Assembly: GCA_028279265.1 (NCBI GenBank)
Contig: JANQOC010000562.1
Coordinates: 1 to 11,744 of the forward strand
DNA from: Hyphomicrobiales bacterium
GTDB lineage: Bacteria; Pseudomonadota; Alphaproteobacteria; Rhizobiales; CAYWUX01
DNA: 11,744 nt
Reading direction: 5' to 3'
The notes beneath the pieces are model-generated. The model saw only the letters and a program-made list of their open reading frames with translations, made no database searches and was not told where the DNA came from. Position numbers and translations under genes: made by a program. This document shows positions 7,134 to 11,744 of this stretch, one piece after another (position 1 is the stretch's first letter; every line of letters begins with the position of its first letter).

Positions 7134-8003
7134 TCAGGTCAGTCCCGACAGCCGGTCGCGGTCAAGCTCAGGCGTCTTTTTGTGCTCCGCCTCCCGGTCC
7201 GGCCCGCCATCGAGTGCCTCATCCTCCAGGTCTTCTTCCTCGACATTCTCGATGGTAGCTTCCCAGTCTTCCTCGCCGTAAATCTGGGTCAGCACGTCCG
7301 GTGTGAGACCGTTCGGGGAGCCGTCATAGACGATCTCGCCAAGCTGCAGTCCGACAATGCGTTGGGCGAACATTTGTGCCAGGAGTACATCATGAATATT
7401 GATGATTGCCGACAGCTTTCTCTCTTGGCAGAGTTCGCAAATGAGGCGCATAATCTGCCGGGACGTCTTCGGGTCAAGGCTTGCGGTGGGCTCGTCGACC
7501 AGCAGCAGTTCGGGATTCTGGATGAGAGCCCGGCAGATTCCCACCCGCTGACGCTGGCCGCCGGAAAGTTCGTCGGCACGCTTGTCGCACATTTCCGCGA
7601 GGCCCACCCGTTCCAGTAGCCGAAAGGCCTCGTCGATATCCGATTGTGGGAACTTGCGGAAATAGCTGCGCCAGAACCCTACATAGCCGAGACGGCCGGA
7701 GAGAACATTTTCCATGACCGTCAGACGTTCGACCAGGGCATATTCCTGGAAAATCATACCCATGCGGCGTCGGACCAGTCGCAATTTCGATTGGCTCAGG
7801 GATCTGATATCGAGATCATTGAGCAATATCCGTCCCGATGTGGGCTCCACCAGCCGGTTGACACATCGTATCAGGGTCGATTTACCGGCGCCGGAAGGCC
7901 CGATAAGGGCCATAACCTGTCCGTCGGGAACTTCGAGATCAATACCCTTCAGGGCCCGGTCGCCCGTCCGGTATTGCTTCACTAACTGCTCAATTCGCAA
8001 CAT
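7134..8003 (-). CDS. phnC: ABC importer ATPase, PhnC family
   Basis: A 289-residue cytoplasmic ATPase that powers the importer. All nucleotide-binding motifs are intact: Walker A GPSGAGKS (35-42), Q-loop Q86, signature LSGGQ (146-150), Walker B LLLVDEP (166-172) and switch H204 in INIHDV. The segment MGMIFQEYALVERLTVMENV (81-100) is typical of PhnC. The protein ends in an unusual acidic, charged tail of about 45 residues (from about 244, with ENVEEEDLEDEALDGG near 252-267) beyond the usual PhnC end. The ribosome site before the ATG at 8003 is weak and lies beside a hairpin (8015-8032), which may keep its translation low compared with phnD. It is the second gene of the operon, with 10 bases between its stop codon and phnE1. 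Confidence 0.94.
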   Translation of the reverse strand: MLRIEQLVKQYRTGDRALKGIDLEVPDGQVMALIGPSGAGKSTLIRCVNRLVEPTSGRILLNDLDIRSLSQSKLRLVRRRMGMIFQEYALVERLTVMENVLSGRLGYVGFWRSYFRKFPQSDIDEAFRLLERVGLAEMCDKRADELSGGQRQRVGICRALIQNPELLLVDEPTASLDPKTSRQIMRLICELCQERKLSAIINIHDVLLAQMFAQRIVGLQLGEIVYDGSPNGLTPDVLTQIYGEEDWEATIENVEEEDLEDEALDGGPDREAEHKKTPELDRDRLSGLT

Positions 8004-8014
8004 GGGGATCCGAT

Positions 8015-8032
8015 CCCGGCAGGTCTGCCGGG
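8015..8032 (-). promoter_or_regulatory. Hairpin just upstream of the phnC start
   Basis: CCCGGCA (8015-8021) and TGCCGGG (8026-8032) form a perfect 7-base-pair GC-rich stem with a 4-base loop, ending 11 bases before the phnC ATG. An overlapping palindrome, GGGATC-C-GATCCC (8005-8017), covers the region where the ribosome would bind. In the mRNA these could limit phnC translation. Confidence 0.45.
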
Positions 8033-8055
8033 TAAGCTCTACCTTAGTTAAGGGA

Positions 8056-8094
8056 CAAATGACCGGACAGGCGGCGGACGTATCCGGTCATTTG
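8056..8094 (-). terminator. Strong hairpin between phnD and phnC
   Basis: CAAATGACCGGA (8056-8067) and TCCGGTCATTTG (8083-8094) are a perfect 12-base inverted repeat around a 15-base loop, 13 bases after the phnD stop. No long T-run follows; TCCCTTAAC comes next on -. Such structures behind binding-protein genes often block 3' exonuclease or cause partial termination, giving more binding protein than permease. That role is inferred here. Confidence 0.55.
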
Positions 8095-8107
8095 CTGGTG
8101 ATCTGTA

Positions 8108-9085
8108 TTATTTACAGGAATATGAGACACCGTTGGCCGCGTCGATTTTGCGGATCACGTCCCAGTCCGATTTGTGGTGGATGGAAACAAAACGTCCCTC
8201 TTTCTTGAATTCTTTTTGCAAGTCCGATCCTTCCCATTTGAATGTGAAGAAGGCCTGCTTGATTTTCGCCGCGACCTCCGGATGCAGATTGTGCGCATGA
8301 CCGTATCCGGTTGTCGGGAATGTCTGTGACTTATAAATCGTGCGGATATTTTTCGGATCGACGACTTTGCGGTTGATCATCCGGTTGAGAACGGAGTTGG
8401 CGATAGCCGCAGCTTCATAGTCCTTATTGGCCACACCCATGATCGAGTTGTCGTGCTTACCTGAGAACGCGGTCTTGAAATCTTTTTCTTTTTCAAGGCC
8501 GAATTCCGATTTCAGGAGAGCGGACGGTGCTTTAAAACCCGAATTGGATGTGGGTGAGGTGAAAGCCAGGGATTTGCCCTTGAGATCTGCGGGTGATTGC
8601 AGCTTGCTGTCCGCTGGCACGATGATTTCCATTTCGTATCCGTAGGATCCGTCTTTGGACGCCATCATTGCAAAGGGCACCAGGCCGGCACAGCTGACGG
8701 CCACCGGGTTGCCACCGGTATTCACACCGGCAATATGCAACCGGCCGGAACGCATGGCCTCATACTGGGCCGCATAAGACTGCACCGGGAAGAAGACAAC
8801 TTTTTTACCCGTAACCTTGGCCATATGCTTGATAAAGCCGTCCCAGACCTTGGCGTAAACGGCGGGGTCCTCAACCGGAGTGTAGGAAAAAATGATCGTG
8901 CTGGGGTTGACCCAGTCCTTGGGGTCGAGCGGCAGGTCGGCGACGAGGTCCCGGTTGCGGTCACAATATTGCTTGTCCAGGGTTCCCCTGAAACAGTCTT
9001 CCTGCGCCTGAACCGGAGCAACCGGCATGGCGGTCATTGCGGCGAAAAAGCAAAATGCGAGTAGAGTCGATAAAATTCGGTACAT
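8108..9085 (-). CDS. phnD: Phosphonate/phosphite/phosphate-type ABC importer substrate-binding protein, PhnD family
   Basis: A 325-residue periplasmic binding protein that captures the ligand for the PhnC/PhnE importer. A signal peptide (1-27, cut after VQA) is clear. Family marks are GRLHIAGVNTGG (114-125), the ligand-binding loop TSPTSNSGFKAPSALL (176-191) and the hinge-region FSGKHDNSIMGV (207-218). Between the signal peptide and the first beta strand (TIIFSYTPVEDP, 63-74) lies an extra segment of about 35 residues with two cysteines (C31, C40); two more are C132 and C324, so disulfides are likely. GGGAGG at 9091-9096, 5 bases before the ATG, is a near-perfect ribosome site, fitting high expression. 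It is the first gene of the operon. Whether the ligand is phosphonate, phosphite or phosphate cannot be told from sequence. Confidence 0.92.
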   Translation of the reverse strand: MYRILSTLLAFCFFAAMTAMPVAPVQAQEDCFRGTLDKQYCDRNRDLVADLPLDPKDWVNPSTIIFSYTPVEDPAVYAKVWDGFIKHMAKVTGKKVVFFPVQSYAAQYEAMRSGRLHIAGVNTGGNPVAVSCAGLVPFAMMASKDGSYGYEMEIIVPADSKLQSPADLKGKSLAFTSPTSNSGFKAPSALLKSEFGLEKEKDFKTAFSGKHDNSIMGVANKDYEAAAIANSVLNRMINRKVVDPKNIRTIYKSQTFPTTGYGHAHNLHPEVAAKIKQAFFTFKWEGSDLQKEFKKEGRFVSIHHKSDWDVIRKIDAANGVSYSCK

Positions 9086-9544
9086 GAAATCCTCCCGATG
9101 CGAATTGCGAACGAATACCGGCCCAGTTTGGTTTCTGATGGTTACGGGCCTGTATCGAAATCTGATAATGGATACCCAAAAAGCCAGATATTTGTATGTT
9201 TTTACAATCAGAATTTCAGCATTGCAAACGAATTAGCGCTGTCTTCCAGCCTGAGTGGCATCCGAAGTTTTTGTTTGCGTTGACGATTACCGGCGATGGC
9301 CGTTCCCCGGTCGCTGATTCAGCAGGAGCCGGAAATGGCGGTGGAATTATTGATGCGGGGGGACGTCGAATTCAGAGGATAGCGGCCCCTGGGCACTGGA
9401 TTTCCTGCCTGTGAGCCTGTAGGGTTCCGGCGCTCGAGGGATCTATTCGTTTCCGTGCCTTCAACGGCCTCTTTTGACGGGCCATTCCTTCGAAGGTCGC
9501 TTAATGTCCAGATCAAATGTCCCGAATTTTGGGAGACCGCCCCA
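9086..9544. other. phnD leader and promoter region with no recognisable gene
   Basis: About 460 bases between the phnD start (on -) and the small ORF (on +). On - a possible promoter for phnD is TTGCAA (9227-9222), a 17-base spacer and TAAAAA (9204-9199), giving a leader of roughly 110 bases. A 13-base near-repeat occurs at 9104-9116 and 9221-9233. No clear Pho box was found. The part from 9241 to 9470 holds only short frames with no protein-like character. CCTTCGAAGG at 9487-9496 is a 10-base palindrome. Confidence 0.5.
9104..9233. repeat. Pair of 13-base direct repeats in the phnD upstream region
   Basis: ATTGCGAACGAAT (9104-9116) and ATTGCAAACGAAT (9221-9233) differ at one base and lie 117 bases apart, close to 11 helical turns. 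The far copy overlaps the proposed -35 of phnD; the near copy lies just upstream of its ribosome site. They could be paired operator sites, but no regulator gene is seen in the window. Confidence 0.35.
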
Positions 9545-9667
9545 ATGGCGTTTAACCAGTTGATAAAATCGTTGGAATTTCTGATTGCGGGGCTTGGAAT
9601 TGCAGCGATATTGGCCATTCCCCTTGTGCCTTTGGTGGCCTGGATTTTCTTCACTTTCTTCTTCTGA
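9545..9667 (+). CDS. Candidate 40-residue hydrophobic membrane peptide
   Basis: A short frame starting ATGGCGTTTAAC encodes 40 residues: a brief amphipathic start (MAFNQLIKSL) followed by about 28 almost purely hydrophobic residues (FLIAGLGIAAILAIPLVPLV, then W and FF-rich) ending in FTFFF. It is predicted to be one long, or two short, transmembrane helices broken by prolines. GGGAG at 9531-9535 lies 9 bases upstream, an ideal ribosome site, and this supports translation. The frame stays open 30 codons upstream, but that part does not look protein-like. TTGACG at 9474-9479 could be a -35, though no good -10 sits at the right spacing. I do not recognise the peptide. Small membrane proteins are often missed by annotation; chance remains possible. 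Confidence 0.45.
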   Translation: MAFNQLIKSLEFLIAGLGIAAILAIPLVPLVAWIFFTFFF

Positions 9668-9725
9668 TTCCTCTTGATCTTCTGATCCACCTGTTTCTGA
9701 CCCTCCCGGCTTCAATCCCGGCGCG

Positions 9726-9752
9726 GGGGTGATCCATGCACCCCGGGTCACC
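9726..9752 (+). other. Two mutually exclusive hairpins upstream of the PCD gene
   Basis: GGGGTG (9726-9731) pairs with CACCCC (9739-9744) around ATCCATG. Alternatively, GGTGATCC (9728-9735) pairs with GGGTCACC (9745-9752) through one G-T wobble. The stems share bases, so only one can form at a time. This could be the end of the small-ORF transcript or a leader switch for the next gene; no T-run supports an intrinsic terminator. Confidence 0.3.
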
Positions 9753-9868
9753 GTAGCGGTCTATTGAGGACATTCAGGATCCGCGCTAGGCTTCGGTTTG
9801 CCTTTGCGGATGTACAAATGTGAAACCTGCAGGAAAGAGATCAGTCGGAGAAAAGGGAGAAAAATCCT

Positions 9869-10204
9869 ATGTCGGAATTAACAGCGCAAAAATGTGAAGC
9901 CTGCCATACCGGAGCTCCGAAAGTGACGGAAGACGAACGCCTTGAACTCATGAAAGAAGTGCCGGAGTGGACCTGTCGCGACGATGCCGGCGTACTCAAG
10001 CTCGAGCGCCTTTATCCCTTTGACAACTTTAAGCAGGCCCAGGCGTTTGCCATGAAAGTCGGCGACATGGCCGAGGAGGAGGGCCATCATCCCGCTATTC
10101 TTCTGGAATGGGGAAAGGTGACCGTCTCCTGGTGGACCCACGCCATCGGCGGACTGCACAAGAACGATTTCATCTGTGCCGCTAAAACCGACGCCCTGGC
10201 CTGA
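9869..10204 (+). CDS. phhB: Pterin-4a-carbinolamine dehydratase (4a-hydroxytetrahydrobiopterin dehydratase)
   Basis: A 111-residue cytoplasmic enzyme that dehydrates 4a-hydroxy-tetrahydropterin to quinonoid dihydropterin, recycling the cofactor of aromatic amino acid hydroxylases such as phenylalanine hydroxylase. The family signature is plain: EEEGHHPAILLEWGKV (70-85) with the active-site His pair, then WWTHAIGGLHKNDF (about 89-102). An N-terminal CEACHTGAP segment (9-17) is usual in bacterial members. Length is normal. GGGAG (9855-9859), 9 bases before the ATG, fixes the start. No phenylalanine hydroxylase (phhA) gene is in the window, so the partner hydroxylase must be elsewhere or absent; a wider role is possible, as such orphan dehydratases are common. 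It stands alone, convergent with the chemoreceptor gene. Confidence 0.95.
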   Translation: MSELTAQKCEACHTGAPKVTEDERLELMKEVPEWTCRDDAGVLKLERLYPFDNFKQAQAFAMKVGDMAEEEGHHPAILLEWGKVTVSWWTHAIGGLHKNDFICAAKTDALA

Positions 10205-10266
10205 AATCGGCCTTTGAGTTTTCAATTCGGTTGCTGACCGGAAATCTACTCCATGCAAATGAAGGA

Positions 10267-10325
10267 CGGTTTCCGATGGGGAAGGCTATCTGGTCTGTTA
10301 GCAGGTGTAATCCCATCGGAAACCG
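10267..10325. repeat. Perfect 14-base inverted repeat downstream of the PCD gene
   Basis: CGGTTTCCGATGGG (10267-10280) and CCCATCGGAAACCG (10312-10325) are exact reverse complements separated by 31 bases. A small inner stem, GCTA/TAGC (10285-10288 and 10299-10302), fits within the spacer. It lies between the ends of two convergent genes, next to a second hairpin. It may be part of a two-stage terminator, or a structured RNA or mobile palindromic unit. Confidence 0.5.
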
Positions 10326-10329
10326 CCGG

Positions 10330-10360
10330 AAAAGATCGATTCCCCCGGGGGATCGATTTC
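10330..10360. terminator. Likely bidirectional terminator between PCD and chemoreceptor genes
   Basis: AAGATCGAT-T-CCCCC meets GGGGG-ATCGATTT with one bulged T, giving a very stable stem of about 12 pairs. On - it is followed by TTTT (10333-10330) and lies 17 bases after the chemoreceptor stop codon, which fits an intrinsic terminator. On + the tail ATTTCTTC is also T-rich, so it could stop the dehydratase transcript too. Confidence 0.6.
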
Positions 10361-10376
10361 TTCGTTCCTGCGCGCG

Positions 10377-11600
10377 TCAGGCGACGCGAATGGAGGCAAT
10401 GAATTTCTTGACTTCTTCCTGAAGCGTATCTGAGTCCCGCGCCAGTTCGCTGGCGGCATTCTGGATGTGGGAGGCGATTTCTCCGGTCTTGTTCGCCGCA
10501 CCCGCAACCGTTGCGATATTCTTTGTCACCTCTTGGGTTCCCGTTGCCGCCTGGTCGATATTGGTCGCGATTTCCTGGGTCGCCGAGCCCTGCTCCTCGA
10601 CGGCGGAAGCAATGACCGTACTGATTTCGCTGATATCGCCGATGGTCCGGCTGATCTTGTCGATGGCTTGAACCGCCGACTCGGTGGAATGCTGTATTTC
10701 CTGTATCCGTGACTGGATTTGTTCCGTCGCCTTGGAGGTCTGCCCCGCCAGTTCCTTGACCTCGGAGGCGACTACGGCAAATCCCTTTCCGGCTTCGCCG
10801 GCGCGGGCGGATTCGATGGTCGCGTTCAGGGCCAGCAAATTGGTCTTCTCCGCGATATCCGTGATGAGATTGACGACATCGCCAATCTGCGTCGTGACTT
10901 CCACGAGTTGTTTCATTTGACCGTCGGTGGTGGACGCATGTTCAACCGCCTCAATGGCATATTTGGCGGACTGGTCCACCTGTTGGGCGATTTCCGAGAT
11001 CGATGAGGACAATTGTTCCGATGCCGAAGCCACGGTTTGGGCATTATCCGAGGCGCTTTCCGCATTGGTCGAGACGTTCTCGGACAGGGCCCGGGTCTGC
11101 TCCGCCGTTGCCGCCATGGAATCCGATGAGGATTGTAACTGCCCCACCGCCGAGGAAAACGAGTCGATGAGTTTGCCGACGGATAATTCAAACTCATCCG
11201 CCATCTCGTTCATCATCTGCTTCTGGTTTTCCTGTGCTTCCCGTTCTCCGGCTTCTCGTTCGGTTTCCAGTTTGGTTATTTCAAAAGCGTTGGACTTGAA
11301 AACCGCCACCGCATCGGCCATCTCGCCGATTTCATCCTGCCGCTCCGTTGCCGGAATTTCCGTATCGAGCTTACCATCGGCGAGATCTTTCATCGCACCT
11401 GTAATGGCACTGATCGGTTTGGAAAAACTCCGCGAAATAAAAAAGCCAAGGAGCCCAATTATCATTGTGCCGATAAGACCGACGATCATCACCCGCCAGC
11501 GCAGCGCGAAAAAATCCTCAAACGCTTCCGCCTCGTTGATCTCCGCCAGAAGAGCCCACCTCTGCCCGAGAATATCAACCGGCGTATGACTTGAAAGCAC
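10377..11600 (-). CDS. Methyl-accepting chemotaxis protein, membrane-HAMP-signalling part
   Basis: The longest open part of a chemoreceptor gene: 407 residues if translation starts at the GTG at 11600, which has no good ribosome site. It holds the end of the extracytoplasmic domain (VDILGQRWALLAEINEAEAF, 8-27), the second transmembrane helix (about 36-56), HAMP (57-110), a long coiled coil and the MCP signalling tip with EKTNLLALNATIESARAGEA (251-270) and GKGFAVVASEVKELA (271-285). This tip binds CheA and CheW. The C-terminus (KKFIASIRVA) has no CheR-binding pentapeptide. The frame continues upstream beyond a TAG at 11631-11633 into more receptor sequence, so this is probably the 3' part of an interrupted gene. 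A strong terminator follows. The ligand is unknown. Confidence 0.85.
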   Translation of the reverse strand: MLSSHTPVDILGQRWALLAEINEAEAFEDFFALRWRVMIVGLIGTMIIGLLGFFISRSFSKPISAITGAMKDLADGKLDTEIPATERQDEIGEMADAVAVFKSNAFEITKLETEREAGEREAQENQKQMMNEMADEFELSVGKLIDSFSSAVGQLQSSSDSMAATAEQTRALSENVSTNAESASDNAQTVASASEQLSSSISEIAQQVDQSAKYAIEAVEHASTTDGQMKQLVEVTTQIGDVVNLITDIAEKTNLLALNATIESARAGEAGKGFAVVASEVKELAGQTSKATEQIQSRIQEIQHSTESAVQAIDKISRTIGDISEISTVIASAVEEQGSATQEIATNIDQAATGTQEVTKNIATVAGAANKTGEIASHIQNAASELARDSDTLQEEVKKFIASIRVA

Positions 11601-11630
11601 CTGGTGGCCCAGATAGTTGGTGGCGAAGGT

Positions 11631-11744
11631 CTAGCCCGATTCACCGGCGATTGCGGACTTGAATGTGGCACTGCCGATGCGCCCCTGCTCCGGATTGCGG
11701 AACGATGAAACGACAGAATGGTTTTCGTCGTCCAGAAAGGATTC
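11631..11744 (-). pseudogene. 5' part of the same chemoreceptor gene, ended by an in-frame TAG (cut by window edge)
   Basis: From the window edge the same frame encodes 37 residues, including ESFLDDENHS at the start and SAIAGESG at the end, and then reads TAG. These residues look like the membrane-proximal ligand-binding domain of chemoreceptors, where a LxDDxxxxxVSS-like strand and an (A)xAGExG turn precede the YLGHQVLSSHTPVDI strand seen just after the stop. The coding frame is continuous across the TAG with no indel, so one base change explains the break. Either the gene is a pseudogene or split receptor, the stop is read through, or the base is a sequencing error. The true start lies outside the window. 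Confidence 0.6.

Noticed and set aside
7714..8208. A + strand frame of 164 residues crossing phnC and the phnD end
   Set aside because: Spans two real genes and their hairpins in antisense; no recognisable domain.
9086..9240. Pho box upstream of phnD
   Set aside because: I looked for tandem CTGTCAT-like heptamers on - and found none good enough.
10927..11589. A + strand frame of 220 residues, Ser/Ala-rich, opposite the chemoreceptor
   Set aside because: Mirror of the Ala/Ser/Glu-rich coiled coil on -; antisense shadow.

Overview
The window looks like ordinary chromosome from a moderately GC-rich alphaproteobacterium, possibly a marine Rhodospirillales- or Sneathiella-like lineage. That placement rests on protein style (OsmC, COG3618 amidohydrolase, DUF3772-type MscS channel, PhnCDEE transporter, HAMP chemoreceptor) and is inference only. 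I see no insertion sequence, phage gene, CRISPR array, rRNA or tRNA.

Layout from left to right: an untranslated stretch (1-351); an OsmC-family gene (352-852) followed after about 60 bases by an amidohydrolase-2 gene (913-1809), both on +; a large MscS-type mechanosensitive channel gene on - (1884-4364), convergent with the amidohydrolase and separated from it by a strong hairpin; a 323-base divergent intergenic region; a short-chain dehydrogenase/reductase-like gene on + (4688-5455) that lacks three of the four canonical catalytic tetrad residues; then a four-gene operon on - for a phosphonate/phosphite/phosphate-type ABC importer, transcribed phnD (8108-9085), phnC (7134-8003), phnE1 (6320-7123), phnE2 (5505-6320). 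Its genes are tightly coupled except for the phnD-phnC gap, which holds two strong hairpins that probably set binding protein and transporter core to different expression levels.

Next come about 780 bases with no large gene. These hold the phnD leader with a 13-base direct repeat, a candidate 40-residue membrane peptide gene (9545-9667) and competing hairpins. A pterin-4a-carbinolamine dehydratase gene follows on + (9869-10204), then a terminator region with a perfect 14-base inverted repeat. The window closes with a methyl-accepting chemotaxis protein gene on - that runs off the right edge. Its reading frame is interrupted by an in-frame TAG at 11631-11633, so the ligand-binding half is separated from the HAMP and signalling half.

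Only the phn operon forms a clear multi-gene functional unit. No phosphonate-degrading gene is nearby, so its substrate is open. I found no convincing new multi-gene system. The points most worth a second look are the catalytically altered SDR, the amber codon in the chemoreceptor, the structured phn leader and intergenic RNA, and the small membrane ORF.
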